DNA of 64,000 bases from Bradyrhizobium aeschynomenes. GTDB lineage: Bacteria; Pseudomonadota; Alphaproteobacteria; Rhizobiales; Xanthobacteraceae. Shown in pieces: positions 44,232 to 53,721 of the stretch (the stretch's first letter is position 1; each line of letters opens with the position of its first letter). The stretch lies in contig NZ_JABFDM010000008.1 of assembly GCF_013178945.1 (NCBI RefSeq), forward strand, positions 61,719 to 125,718, given 5' to 3'. The translations under genes and the position numbers were made by a program. The notes under the pieces are model-generated. The model was not told where the DNA came from. It was given only the letters and a program-made list of their open reading frames with translations, and did not search any database.

Positions 44232-45232
44232 TGACCGTGCAGTCGACCGGCGAAGCACCGTCGCTGTCCCAAAGCCGGCGCCTGTTTGCGGTCCTGTCGG
44301 ATCACCGCGTGCTGGTCTCGCTCGTTGCGCTCGCATTGCTGCCCTGGCTGCTGCCTTCGAAGGCGCTCGCCGTCAATGTCCTTATCTACGGCGTCGTGGT
44401 GATGGGCTACAATCTGCTGTTCGGCTACACCGGGCTGCTGTCGTTCGGCCATGCCGCCTTCTTCGGCACCGGGGCGTATCTGACCGGCATCGCCATCAGC
44501 CGCTGGGGCCTGCCATGGTTCGCTGCGGTGCCGCTGGCGATCGTCGCAAGCACCGTGCTGGCGGCGCTGATCGGGACGATCTCGACGCGGACCCGCGGCA
44601 TCTATTTCTCGATGGTCACGCTCGCCTTGGCGCAGCTCGTCTATTACCTCGCGTTGCAGGCGTCGTCCTTCACGGGCGGCGAGAACGGGCTGCGCGGCTT
44701 CACCGTCGATCGCATCAATCTGCTGGGTTGGCAGGTCAACTTTCTTGATCCCGTCAATAAATACTACGTCCTGATGGCCTTCGCGGCGCTGGCGCTCTGG
44801 GTGCAGTCGCGCATTCTCAATTCGCCGTTCGGCGCCGTCATCGAGGCAATCCGTGAGAACGAGCAGCGGGCGCGCGCCTGCGGCTATGACGTCGAGCGCT
44901 GCAAGCTGATCGTGTTCATGCTGTCGGGCGCAATTTCGGCGATCGGCGGCAGCATGTCGGCACTGCATCTGTCGATCGTGCCGCTCGATTCCCTGCACTA
45001 CCAGACCTCGGGCATGATCGTGATGATGGTGCTGCTCGGCGGCGCCCGCAGCTTCTTCGGGCCGTTCATCGGCGCGGCGACCTTCCTGATCCTGGAGGAT
45101 GTCGTGTCGCTGTGGACGCCGCATTGGCAGATCGTGGTCGGCGCGATCTTCGTCGTATTCGTGCTGTTCCTGCCGAAGGGCATCTGGGGCACGCTGCTGG
45201 ATCTTCTGCCGTTTGCGAGGGAGCGGCGATGA
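44231..45232 (+). CDS. ABC transporter permease, LivM type
   Basis: The 333-aa product starts at ATG 44231 inside the LivH stop. Family motifs are YNLLFGYTGLLSFGHAAFFGTGAYLTGI and the EAIRENEQRARACGYDVERCKLIVFMLSGAISAIGGSM loop that contacts the ATPases. Around ten hydrophobic segments are present. It pairs with LivH to form the membrane channel. Confidence 0.93.
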   Translation: MTVQSTGEAPSLSQSRRLFAVLSDHRVLVSLVALALLPWLLPSKALAVNVLIYGVVVMGYNLLFGYTGLLSFGHAAFFGTGAYLTGIAISRWGLPWFAAVPLAIVASTVLAALIGTISTRTRGIYFSMVTLALAQLVYYLALQASSFTGGENGLRGFTVDRINLLGWQVNFLDPVNKYYVLMAFAALALWVQSRILNSPFGAVIEAIRENEQRARACGYDVERCKLIVFMLSGAISAIGGSMSALHLSIVPLDSLHYQTSGMIVMMVLLGGARSFFGPFIGAATFLILEDVVSLWTPHWQIVVGAIFVVFVLFLPKGIWGTLLDLLPFARERR

Positions 45233-45984
45233 GCACGGCGCTGTTGCAGGCCGAGGGCATCGGCCGCCGCTTCGGCGGCTTCACCGCCCTCGAGGGTATC
45301 TCGGTGTCGTTCGCGGCCGGCGAGCTGACCTCGATCATCGGGCCGAACGGCGCGGGCAAGAGCACGTTCTTCAACATCCTGTCCGGCACCCTGTCGCCGA
45401 GCCTGGGCACCTTGCGCTTCAAAGGCCGCGAGCTCAACGGCCTGCCGCAGCATCGTTTCGTCCACCAGGGCATCTCGCGCTCGTACCAGATCACCAACAT
45501 CTTTCCCGATCTGTCGGTGCACGAGAACGTGCGGGTCGCGGCGCAGGCGATGCATGTGAGCTACGACATCTGGCGCAGGCGCGCCGATCTCGTTGAGCTG
45601 AGCGAGCGCGCCGACGCGGCGCTGACAGCGGTGGGGCTGATCGGCAAGCGCGGCGAGCTGGCCAAGTTCCTTGCCCATGGCCAGCAGCGCGCGTTGGAGA
45701 TCGCGATCGCGCTGGTGTCGGAGCCCGAGCTGTTGCTGCTCGACGAGCCCACGGCCGGGATGGGGCCGGAAGAGACCAAGGACATGGTTGCGCTGCTGGA
45801 GAGGCTGGCTGAGAAGCGGACGGTGCTGCTGGTCGAGCACAAGATGAAGATGGTGTTGGGCCTGAGCCAGCGGGTGCTGGTGCTGCATCATGGGCGGCTG
45901 CTCGCCGATGGCAAGCCGGAGGACATCCGTGCCAACGCCGAAGTGCGCCGCGTTTACCTGGGACAGAGTGAAGGCTATGGCTGA
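45229..45984 (+). CDS. ABC transporter ATP-binding protein, LivG type
   Basis: The 251-aa product starts at ATG 45229, overlapping LivM by 4 bases. Walker A is GPNGAGKST (about 37-45). The ABC-signature position reads LAHGQQRALEIA, the LivG variant, and Walker B is LLLLDEPTAGM. It powers uptake with LivF. An upstream open stretch belongs to LivM. Confidence 0.93.
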   Translation: MSTALLQAEGIGRRFGGFTALEGISVSFAAGELTSIIGPNGAGKSTFFNILSGTLSPSLGTLRFKGRELNGLPQHRFVHQGISRSYQITNIFPDLSVHENVRVAAQAMHVSYDIWRRRADLVELSERADAALTAVGLIGKRGELAKFLAHGQQRALEIAIALVSEPELLLLDEPTAGMGPEETKDMVALLERLAEKRTVLLVEHKMKMVLGLSQRVLVLHHGRLLADGKPEDIRANAEVRRVYLGQSEGYG

Positions 45985-46696
45985 GACTGCATTGCTCGAG
46001 CTCGATCGGGTCCAGGCCTGGTACGGCGCCAGCCACGTTCTGCACGGCATCACGCTGCGCGTGAACGAGGGCGAGGTGGTCGCGCTGGTCGGGCGCAATG
46101 GCGCCGGCAAGACCACGACCCTGCGCGCCGTGATGGGACTGATACCCAAGGCCGAGGGCCGCGTGCGCTTCGCCGGCCGGGACCTGCTGCCGTTGCCGGC
46201 GCATCGGCGCTTTCATCTCGGGCTCGCTTACGTGCCGGAGGAGCGGCGCATCGTGCCGGGCTTGTCGGTGCGGGAGAATCTGCGGCTCGGGCTCGTCGCG
46301 GCCAAGGCCGAGATCGACGAGCGCGCGGCGTTCGCTGAGATCGCTGAGACCTTTCCGCGCCTGCGCGAGCGGCTCGATCAGGAGGGCGTCACCTTGTCCG
46401 GCGGCGAGCAGCAGATGCTGGCGATCGCGCGCGCCCTGATCGCGCGGCCGCGCATGGTGCTGCTCGACGAGCCCTCGGAAGGCATCATGCCCGTGCTGGT
46501 CGAGGAGATGGGCGTGCTGTTCCGGCGGCTGCGCGACCAGGGCAAGACCTTGCTGCTGGTCGAGCAGAACGTCGAATGGGCGCTGCGGCTCGCCGATCGC
46601 GCCGTCATCATCGACCAGGGCGAGGTCGTACACGAGAGCAGCGCGGCGGCGTTGCTCGCCGACAAGGACATCCAGGATCGCTATTGCGCGGTGTGA
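45977..46696 (+). CDS. ABC transporter ATP-binding protein, LivF type
   Basis: The 239-aa product starts at ATG 45977, overlapping LivG by 8 bases. Walker A is GRNGAGKTT, signature LSGGEQQMLAIARAL, Walker B MVLLDEPSEGI, and a LivF-type VEQNVEWALRLADR tail. It completes the five-gene transporter and ends 14 bases from the convergent eutC gene with no terminator evident. Confidence 0.93.
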   Translation: MAETALLELDRVQAWYGASHVLHGITLRVNEGEVVALVGRNGAGKTTTLRAVMGLIPKAEGRVRFAGRDLLPLPAHRRFHLGLAYVPEERRIVPGLSVRENLRLGLVAAKAEIDERAAFAEIAETFPRLRERLDQEGVTLSGGEQQMLAIARALIARPRMVLLDEPSEGIMPVLVEEMGVLFRRLRDQGKTLLLVEQNVEWALRLADRAVIIDQGEVVHESSAAALLADKDIQDRYCAV

Positions 46697-46710
46697 GGGT
46701 CCTGGCATCG

Positions 46711-47499
46711 TCAAGAGCCGCCGTGCTCCGGTGCCGGCAACTGCGGCAGGCGCGCGAGGCTGACGCCGGCGGCCTGATGCTGGAACATGCGCGCGGTCAG
46801 ATCGGCGGCCTGCTTTGCAGCGTCCTCAGGCGCGAGCCCACCTTGGCGGACGTTGGAGATGCAGTTGCGCTCGGAATCGACGCGGCCGCGGCGCGGCATC
46901 CAGGTGAGATAGAGGCCGAGCGAGTCCGCGGCGCTGAGGCCGGGGCGTTCGCCGATCAGGATGATCGAGGCGGACGCGCCGAGCAGTTCGCCGACATGAT
47001 CGGCAAGTGCGACGCGGCCTTGGGTGGCCACGATCACCGGCGACAGCCGACGGCCGCTCGCCGCGATCAGCGGCATCAATGCATCGAGCACGGGCAGGGC
47101 GTTGACCTGCACCGCGCGGCTGCTCAGTCCATCCGCCACCACCAGCGCAATGTCGGCCAGCGCGCGCGGCTCCGACAGCAGCGCCTCCGATTCGGGCGAG
47201 AGCAGGCGGCCTGCATCGGGGCGCTGCAGATACGTCGCACGGTCGACGGCGCGGCTGTGCACGGCAAGCGCGTGCCAGCCGCGCGCGATGACGTCAGCCG
47301 CAAATTGCTCGGCATCGAATGGCTTGAGCACGGCATCGCGGGCTTCGGCATGGGCAGCCTGAAAGCCAAGATGCGCGGACGTCGGCACGCCCGGTCCGCA
47401 GCGGCCGAGCGCGATGCGCGCCTCCGTGTAGCGCGACAGCCAGGTCCAGTCGTCGATGGGATTCGTCGCGAGCTTGGTCGGGTCCGCGCCGCTCATCAT
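46711..47499 (-). CDS. eutC: Ethanolamine ammonia-lyase light chain
   Basis: The 262-aa product has typical EutC features: DDWTWLSRYTEARIALGRCGPGVPT near the N-terminus, LSPESEALL, and the cobalamin-binding segment IILIGERPGLSAADSLGLYLTWMPRRG. The start is one of two adjacent ATGs (47499 or 47496), both overlapping the eutB stop. With EutB it forms the adenosylcobalamin-dependent enzyme that converts ethanolamine to acetaldehyde and ammonia. Confidence 0.95.
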   Translation of the reverse strand: MMSGADPTKLATNPIDDWTWLSRYTEARIALGRCGPGVPTSAHLGFQAAHAEARDAVLKPFDAEQFAADVIARGWHALAVHSRAVDRATYLQRPDAGRLLSPESEALLSEPRALADIALVVADGLSSRAVQVNALPVLDALMPLIAASGRRLSPVIVATQGRVALADHVGELLGASASIILIGERPGLSAADSLGLYLTWMPRRGRVDSERNCISNVRQGGLAPEDAAKQAADLTARMFQHQAAGVSLARLPQLPAPEHGGS

Positions 47500-48881
47500 T
47501 CGGCTCCCAGCAGCGGCAGCGCCGGCATCAGCCGCGCCGGCTCGAAGCGCAGCTCGCCCTGTGCATCGCTGATGCCGGTCGCCGCGAGCCACGCCTCGAA
47601 CTCCGGTGCCGCGCGCTTGCCCAACACCTTGCGGACGTACAGCGCATCGTGGAACGAGGTGCTCTGATAGTTCAGCATGATGTCGTCGGCGCCGGGCACG
47701 CCCATGATGTAGGTGCAGCCGGCGACGCCGAGCAACGTCAGCAACGCGTCCATGTCGTCCTGATCGGCCTCCGCGTGGTTGGTGTAGCAGACGTCGCAGC
47801 CCATCGGCAGGCCAAGCAGCTTGCCGCAGAAATGATCTTCGAGCCCGGCGCGCATGATCTGCTTGCCGTCGTAAAGATATTCGGGGCCGATGAAGCCGAC
47901 GACGGTGTTGACCAGCAGCGGCCGGTATCGCCGCGCCACCGCGTAGCAGCGAGCCTCCAGGGTCTGCTGATCGACGCCGCAATGGCCGGATGACGACAGC
48001 TCGCTGCCTTGACCCGTCTCGAAATACATCACATTGCCTCCGGCCGGACAGCGTTGCAGGCTCTCGGCGGCGGTGAGGGCTTCATCAAGCAGCGCCAGCG
48101 TGATGCCGAAGCCGCGATTGGCCTCCTCGGTGCCGGCCAGCGACTGGAAGACGAGGTCGACCGGCGCGCGCCGCTCGATCGCCTTCAACGCGGTCGTGAC
48201 ATGCGCCAGCACGCAGGACTGAATCGGCGCGTTCGAGGCCAGCCGCAGCGTCTCGATCATGTCGAGCAGGCGCATCATGGTGTCGACGTCGTCGCTCGCG
48301 GGGTTGATGCCGATGGTGGCATCGCCGACGCCATACATAAGCCCGTCAAGGATCGAGGCGGCGACGCCCTTGGGATCGTCCAGGGGATGATTGGGTTGGA
48401 GGCGCGTGGACATCCGGCCGGGCAGACCGATGGTGCAGCGGAAGCGCGTGACCACCTCGCACTTCGCCGCGACCGTCACGAGATCCTGCAGCCGCATGAT
48501 CTTGCAGACGGCCGCGACCATTTCCGGGGTGAGGCCCGGCGACACGGCCGCGAGCTTCGTTGCGTCCGTCGTATCCGACAGGAGCCATTCGCGGAAAGCA
48601 CCGACGGTGAGACTCGCGATCGGCGCGAACGCGGCGCCGTCGTGCTGATCGACGATCAGTCGCGTGACCTCATCGCTTTCATAGGGAATGACCGCCTCGT
48701 TGAGGAAATGCCGCAGCGGCAGATCGGCAAGCGCCATGCGGGCCGCGACGCGCTCGGCCGCGTCCTGCGCGGCAAGCCCGGCAAGCACGTCGCCCGAGCG
48801 CATCTGCGTCGCCTTGGCGAGCAGGGTGCGGAGGTCGTCGAAGCGATAGGTGGTGCCGCCCAGCGTATGTGAAAAACCCAT
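47496..48881 (-). CDS. eutB: Ethanolamine ammonia-lyase heavy chain
   Basis: The ~461-aa product begins MGFSHTLGGTTYRFDDL; an in-frame GTG eight codons upstream (48905) is possible. Diagnostic EutB segments include CRTIGLPGR-like CTIGLPGRMSTRLQPNHPLDDP, YGVGDATIGINPASD, and YFETGQGSELSSSGHCGVDQQTLEARCYAVAR. It binds substrate and B12 at a TIM barrel. No reactivase (eutA) or microcompartment genes are nearby in the window. Confidence 0.96.
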   Translation of the reverse strand: MGFSHTLGGTTYRFDDLRTLLAKATQMRSGDVLAGLAAQDAAERVAARMALADLPLRHFLNEAVIPYESDEVTRLIVDQHDGAAFAPIASLTVGAFREWLLSDTTDATKLAAVSPGLTPEMVAAVCKIMRLQDLVTVAAKCEVVTRFRCTIGLPGRMSTRLQPNHPLDDPKGVAASILDGLMYGVGDATIGINPASDDVDTMMRLLDMIETLRLASNAPIQSCVLAHVTTALKAIERRAPVDLVFQSLAGTEEANRGFGITLALLDEALTAAESLQRCPAGGNVMYFETGQGSELSSSGHCGVDQQTLEARCYAVARRYRPLLVNTVVGFIGPEYLYDGKQIMRAGLEDHFCGKLLGLPMGCDVCYTNHAEADQDDMDALLTLLGVAGCTYIMGVPGADDIMLNYQSTSFHDALYVRKVLGKRAAPEFEAWLAATGISDAQGELRFEPARLMPALPLLGAE

Positions 48882-49154
48882 TGGCTTTCTGTCCTGTCTC
48901 GTCACGGCGCCCGGTGATTTTCAGCAGCAAATGTCGACATCACCAACAAGCCCCGATGCTCGTTCTGCAAACTGCGGGCGTGAAGGTGGCCAAAGGCCCT
49001 TCGGGTGCGGTGCCACTTTCGTGAGCATCTGCTGAATTGCGCGACGTCTGTGCAATCAAGGTAGACTCGGTTCCACAATTTTGCAAATAATCACTCAAAT
49101 CCACAAACGCGCGGTCGCGATGCGGCTGGCGCGGCAGCGCCTGGGGTCGCGACG

Positions 49155-50162
49155 ATGTTGCAGTTGCTGAAAGGTCTCTCCGCAAGTCTCGCTCTGGTCA
49201 TGCTCGGCGCGGTCGCGCAGGCGGGAACGGTGACGGTCTACACCGCGCTGGAAGAGGACGAGATCGCCGAGTACGTGAAGGCGGCCAAGACCGCGCTGCC
49301 CGACGTCGATCTCAAGGTGCTCCGGCTGTCGACCGGCGATCTCGGCGCCCGCATCATCGCCGAGGCCGGCAATCCGCAGCATGACGTGATCTGGGGCTGG
49401 GCCGTCACCAACATGCTCGACCCGCGCATCACCGCGCTGCTCGAGCCCTATGAGGTGAAGGGCGCCGACAAGCTGCCGGCCTCCGCCAAGGGCGCCGACG
49501 CCAGCTGGTTCGCCGCGACCGGCTATGTCACCGCGTTCTGCGTCAACACCGATGTGCTGAAGGCAAAGAATCTGCCGATGCCGACCTCTTGGAAGGATCT
49601 CACCAACCCCGTCTACAAGGGCGAGGTGGTGCTGCCGAACCCGGTCTCGTCCGGCACCGGTTACATGCAGATCGCCGGCATCCTGCAGTCGCAGGGCGAG
49701 GAGAAGGGCTGGCAGTTCCTGAAAGCGCTCGACGGCAACGTTGCCCAATACATCAAGTCTGGCTCGCGGCCGTGCAAGGCGGCGCGCGGCGGCGAGTTCG
49801 CCATCGGCGGCTCGCTCGCCTTCGCCGCGATCAAGTCGATCGAGGAGGGCTTTCCGATCAAGATGGTGATCCCGAGCGACGGCGCGGGCTATGAGCTCGA
49901 GGCGTCCGGCTTGATGAAGGCCGCCAAGAACAAGGCCGACGCCAAGCGCTTCCTCGACTGGACCTTGTCGCCGCAAGCCGCCGCGCTCTACACCAGCTAC
50001 AAGGAGCTCGTCACTATCTCCGGTACGCCGCCGTCGAAGGCCGCGCAGACCGCGGGCTTCCCCGCCGATGTCGCCAAGGCGGTCTATCCGATCGACTTCG
50101 CCCGGTCCGCCAAGGAGCGCGACGGCATCCTGAAAAACTGGCAGACCAGCATCGGCCGCTGA
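49155..50162 (+). CDS. ABC transporter substrate-binding protein, aminoethylphosphonate/iron type
   Basis: The 335-aa product has an N-terminal signal peptide (LLKGLSASLALVMLGAVAQAG, cleavage after AQA). The mature protein is of the type 2 periplasmic binding fold (VTVYTALEEDEIAEYVKA, VIWGWAVTNML, PTSWKDLTNPVYKGEVVLPNP). This group includes Fe(III) and 2-aminoethylphosphonate binders; the downstream ATPase and fused permease fit the second better. It is divergent from eutBC across about 270 bases, where an AT-rich stretch near 49075-49105 may hold promoters. Confidence 0.8.
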   Translation: MLQLLKGLSASLALVMLGAVAQAGTVTVYTALEEDEIAEYVKAAKTALPDVDLKVLRLSTGDLGARIIAEAGNPQHDVIWGWAVTNMLDPRITALLEPYEVKGADKLPASAKGADASWFAATGYVTAFCVNTDVLKAKNLPMPTSWKDLTNPVYKGEVVLPNPVSSGTGYMQIAGILQSQGEEKGWQFLKALDGNVAQYIKSGSRPCKAARGGEFAIGGSLAFAAIKSIEEGFPIKMVIPSDGAGYELEASGLMKAAKNKADAKRFLDWTLSPQAAALYTSYKELVTISGTPPSKAAQTAGFPADVAKAVYPIDFARSAKERDGILKNWQTSIGR

Positions 50163-50174
50163 GCGGAACCGGCC

Positions 50175-51182
50175 ATGACCCTCGAGCTCGACCGGCTGCA
50201 CAAGACGTTCGACGATTTCATTGCGCTCGACCGCGTCTCGCTGAAGGTCGAGGGTAGCGAGTTCGTCTGCCTGCTCGGCCCGAGCGGCTGCGGCAAGACC
50301 ACGCTGCTGCGGATCATCGCCGGGCTGCTCACGCAGGATAGCGGCCGGCTGCTGCTCGACGGCCAGGATCTCAGCGCAGTGCCGGCGCGCGAGCGCGGCT
50401 TCGGCATCGTGTTCCAGTCGTATTCGCTGTTTCCCAACATGACCGTGGCCGAGAACATCGGCTATGGCATGCGCATCCGGAAAGTGGAGCACGGCAGGAT
50501 CGCCGCGCGCGTCGCCGAGCTGCTGGAGCTGATCAAGCTGCCGCATCTGGCCGACCGCCTGCCGTATCAGTTGTCCGGCGGACAGCAGCAGCGCGTCGCG
50601 CTGGCGCGGGCGGTGGCGGTCGATCCGCGGCTGATCCTGCTCGACGAGCCGCTGTCGGCGCTCGACGCCAAGGTGCGGGCCGACCTGCGGGTCGAGATTC
50701 GCGAGCTGCAGCGCCGGCTCGGCATCCCCACCATCATGGTCACGCACGACCAGGAGGAGGCGATGGTGCTGTCCGACCGGATCGTCTGCATGAATGCCGG
50801 CCGCATCGAGCAGGTCGGAAAGCCCCAGGAGCTCTATCTCAGGCCAGCGACGAAGTTCGTCGCCGACTTCATGGGCAGCAGCAACCTGCTGCCGACCGAC
50901 TGGGTGCGCGACGCCATGCCGGCGCTGCTCGCCTCGCGTCCCGACGGCGCGGATGCGGATTACCTTGCCTGCCTGCGCCCCGAGCATGTGCGGCTTCAAC
51001 CTCTCGCGTCGGGTGAGGCGAAGGTGGTCGACGTCACCTTCCTCGGCAACATCAGCCGCACCCGCGTCGCCTGGAAGGGGCGCGAGCTGATGGTGCAGAC
51101 CGGCCCGATCGACGGCGTTGCGCCTGGGGCCGCGGTGGCCGTTTCCGCCGATGCCGCCGGCTGCGGCTGGGTGCGCGCGTGA
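50175..51182 (+). CDS. ABC transporter ATP-binding protein, aminoethylphosphonate/spermidine-type
   Basis: The 335-aa product has Walker A GPSGCGKTT (about 36-44), signature LSGGQQQRVALARA, Walker B LILLDEPLSALDAK, and a C-terminal TOBE-like regulatory domain (CLRPEHVRLQPL...). It follows the binding protein by 12 bases and overlaps the permease start by 4 bases, so one operon. Confidence 0.93.
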   Translation: MTLELDRLHKTFDDFIALDRVSLKVEGSEFVCLLGPSGCGKTTLLRIIAGLLTQDSGRLLLDGQDLSAVPARERGFGIVFQSYSLFPNMTVAENIGYGMRIRKVEHGRIAARVAELLELIKLPHLADRLPYQLSGGQQQRVALARAVAVDPRLILLDEPLSALDAKVRADLRVEIRELQRRLGIPTIMVTHDQEEAMVLSDRIVCMNAGRIEQVGKPQELYLRPATKFVADFMGSSNLLPTDWVRDAMPALLASRPDGADADYLACLRPEHVRLQPLASGEAKVVDVTFLGNISRTRVAWKGRELMVQTGPIDGVAPGAAVAVSADAAGCGWVRA

Positions 51183-52867
51183 GCATCGTCGCCGTCGAGG
51201 TCGCCGAGCGCACCGGCTTTCGCCTGCGGCGGGCCGGCAATGATCGGCTGTTGATCACCGCCGCGATCGTGCTGCCATGCCTTGCGCTGCTCATCTTCTT
51301 CGTCTTCCCGCTGGCGATGATGCTGTGGCGCAGCCTGGTCGCCGATGACGGCAGCATCGGCTTTGCCAACTACATCGCGCTCGCGCGCACGCCCGGAATC
51401 ATCAAGGCGACGCTCAACAGCCTGACTCTCGGGCTCGCCACGACCGCGATATGCCTCGTCCTCGGCTTCGTGCTCGCCTATACGATGACCCGAACCCGCG
51501 TGCCGGGGGCGCGCATCATCTCCGGGGTGCTGGCGCTGCCGATGCTGGCACCGTCGCTGGTGCTCGGCCTCGGGCTGATCTTCCTGCTCGGGCGCAACGG
51601 CCTGATCAGCGGAATGTTGGGCAAGCGCATCGACATCTACGGCTTCCCGGGGCTCCTGATCGCCGACGTGCTCTACGCGCTGCCGCAGGCGGTGCTGATC
51701 CTGAAAGCCGCGCTCGCCCACGCCGACGCCCGCTATTACGACGCCGCCGAGGTGATGGGGGCGGGGCGCTGGCGGCAGTTTTTCGACATTACCCTCCCGC
51801 ACGTGAAGTTCGGCCTGCTCAGCGCCGGCTTCGTCGTGTTCACCGTCACCATCACCGATTTCGGCAATGCCGCCGTCATCGGCGGCGATTATGCTGTCCT
51901 GGCGACCGAGATCTACAACCAGGTCACCGGCCAGATGAAGTTCGGCATCGGTGCAGTCGTCGGCCTCTTGTTGCTCGCGCCCACCGGACTCGCGGTCTAC
52001 ATCGAGCGCGTCGCCGCGCAGCGCCAGTTCGGCGGCGGGTCCGAGGGGGCCTTGCCGCCGCAGCTGAGCTTCGTGCCGGCGCGCGACGTGCCGCTCGCCA
52101 TCGTCACGGGTCTGGCGACCTTCTCGGTGCTCGCCGTCATCGGCGTCGTCATCTATGCGAGCTTCATGCGTCTGTGGCCGTATCGGCTGACCTTCACGCT
52201 CAAGCACTACGACATCACGCTGAGCGGCGGCTATGCGCCGCTGTGGACCTCGCTGCTGGTCTCCGTCGTGGCCGCGGGCCTCGGCACCTTCCTGCTGTTC
52301 GCGCTGGTGTATGGCATCCGCCGGCTGCCGTCGTGGCCGGCCAAGATCGTCTATCTCGTCGCGACGATGCCGGTCGGCGTGCCCGGCCTCGTGCTCGGCC
52401 TGTCCTACATCTTCGCCTTCAACATCGCGGGCTCGCCGCTGTCGGTGCTGTACGGCTCGTTGCTGCTGCTCGCGCTGTGCAACTTCTATCACTACCACAC
52501 CCAGGGTTTTCTCACGATGGTGACCGGCATGCGCGCCGTGCCGCCGGCGCTGGAGGAGGCGGCCACGTGTCTCGGCAGCGGGGCAGGGCAGGTGCTCGCC
52601 AATGTCATCATTCCAGTGATGACACCCACTCTGGTCTCCGTGTTCTTCTTCCTGTTCATGCGCTCGATGGTGACCTTGTCGGCCGTCATCTTCCTGGTGA
52701 CGCCGTCGCTCGGCATCGCCGCCGTCTCGGTGATGCGGCTCGACGAGGCCGGCTTCGTGTCGCAGGCCGCGGCGTTCTCGACGTGCATCATGGCGGTGGT
52801 CTGCGCGGCGGCGCTGGTGATGCAGCTGGCGCTGAAATGGCTGGCCGTGCGCGGCGGGCGCCGATGA
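51179..52867 (+). CDS. Fused two-domain ABC permease, aminoethylphosphonate/iron type
   Basis: The 562-aa permease contains two tandem BPD-transp domains of about six helices each; EAA-type loops appear at DAAEVMGAGRWRQFFDITLPHV and LEEAATCLGSGAGQVLANVIIPVM. Such double permeases occur in FbpB/PhnU-like importers. Start overlaps the ATPase stop, and the stop overlaps the DeoR start. Confidence 0.9.
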   Translation: MSIVAVEVAERTGFRLRRAGNDRLLITAAIVLPCLALLIFFVFPLAMMLWRSLVADDGSIGFANYIALARTPGIIKATLNSLTLGLATTAICLVLGFVLAYTMTRTRVPGARIISGVLALPMLAPSLVLGLGLIFLLGRNGLISGMLGKRIDIYGFPGLLIADVLYALPQAVLILKAALAHADARYYDAAEVMGAGRWRQFFDITLPHVKFGLLSAGFVVFTVTITDFGNAAVIGGDYAVLATEIYNQVTGQMKFGIGAVVGLLLLAPTGLAVYIERVAAQRQFGGGSEGALPPQLSFVPARDVPLAIVTGLATFSVLAVIGVVIYASFMRLWPYRLTFTLKHYDITLSGGYAPLWTSLLVSVVAAGLGTFLLFALVYGIRRLPSWPAKIVYLVATMPVGVPGLVLGLSYIFAFNIAGSPLSVLYGSLLLLALCNFYHYHTQGFLTMVTGMRAVPPALEEAATCLGSGAGQVLANVIIPVMTPTLVSVFFFLFMRSMVTLSAVIFLVTPSLGIAAVSVMRLDEAGFVSQAAAFSTCIMAVVCAAALVMQLALKWLAVRGGRR

Positions 52868-53637
52868 TGCTGCAGGAGGATCGCCACCAGCGCATCCGCG
52901 CGCTGCTTGCCACTGTCGGCCGCGCCACAACGGACCGTATCGCCACCGATCTCGGCGTCTCCCGCGAGACCGTGCGACGCGACGTGCTCGCGCTCGAGGC
53001 CCGCGGCGAGCTGCGCCGCGTCCATGGCGGCGTCGCTGCGATCGCGCCGGAGGCCGAGCCGCCGATCACCGTCCGCGCCCGCGTGCGTCTGGCCGAGAAG
53101 ACACGCATCGCGCAGGCTGCGGCGCGCATGGTCAGCCCCGGCCAGACGCTGTTCCTCGACGTCGGCTCGACCGTCTCGATCCTCGCCCGCGAGCTCGCGA
53201 CGTTGTCGGGGCTCACCATCGTCACCAACTCGTTCGAGGTCGCGACCATCATCGGCGGCTCCTCCGGCGAGCGCGGCAACCGCGTCATCGTGCTCGGCGG
53301 CGAGCTCGGCAGCACCTTGCCGGCGACGTTCGGCTCGACCACGGTCGCCGAGATCCAGCGCTGGCAGGCCGATGTCGCGCTGCTGTCGCCGGTCGGCGTC
53401 GATCATCGCTATGGGGCGACCAGCTTCGACATCGAGGAAGCCAATGTCGCGCGCGCGATGGCGGCGGCCGCCAGGCGCGTGCTGATCCTCGCCGACCACA
53501 GCAAGATCGGCCAAACCAGCCGCGTCGCGTATCGCGCGCCGGACGGCATCGACAGCCTGATCACCGACGCGCGCGCCGCCGATGCGCCTGCGCTCGGCGC
53601 GCTGCGCGGCGTCGTCGGCGAGGTCGTGATCGCCTGA
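52864..53637 (+). CDS. DeoR-family transcriptional regulator
   Basis: The ~257-aa product has a DeoR helix-turn-helix (RIRALLATVGRATTDRIATDLGVSRETVRRDVLALEARGELRRVHGG) and a DeoRC effector domain with the LFLDVGST and ADHSKIGQTS motifs. It begins at one of two adjacent ATGs (52864 or 52867) overlapping the permease stop. Regulation of the upstream transporter, and perhaps of eutBC, is inferred from position. Typical ligands are phosphorylated metabolites. Confidence 0.9.
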   Translation: MMLQEDRHQRIRALLATVGRATTDRIATDLGVSRETVRRDVLALEARGELRRVHGGVAAIAPEAEPPITVRARVRLAEKTRIAQAAARMVSPGQTLFLDVGSTVSILARELATLSGLTIVTNSFEVATIIGGSSGERGNRVIVLGGELGSTLPATFGSTTVAEIQRWQADVALLSPVGVDHRYGATSFDIEEANVARAMAAAARRVLILADHSKIGQTSRVAYRAPDGIDSLITDARAADAPALGALRGVVGEVVIA

Positions 53638-53721
53638 GCTCGACGACGTCCGGCATGTTGCGCTTGGCGGCAACGGCGCTAAGGTCGCGCGCCACGCAAC
53701 GCAATTCGAGGGAACATCGCC

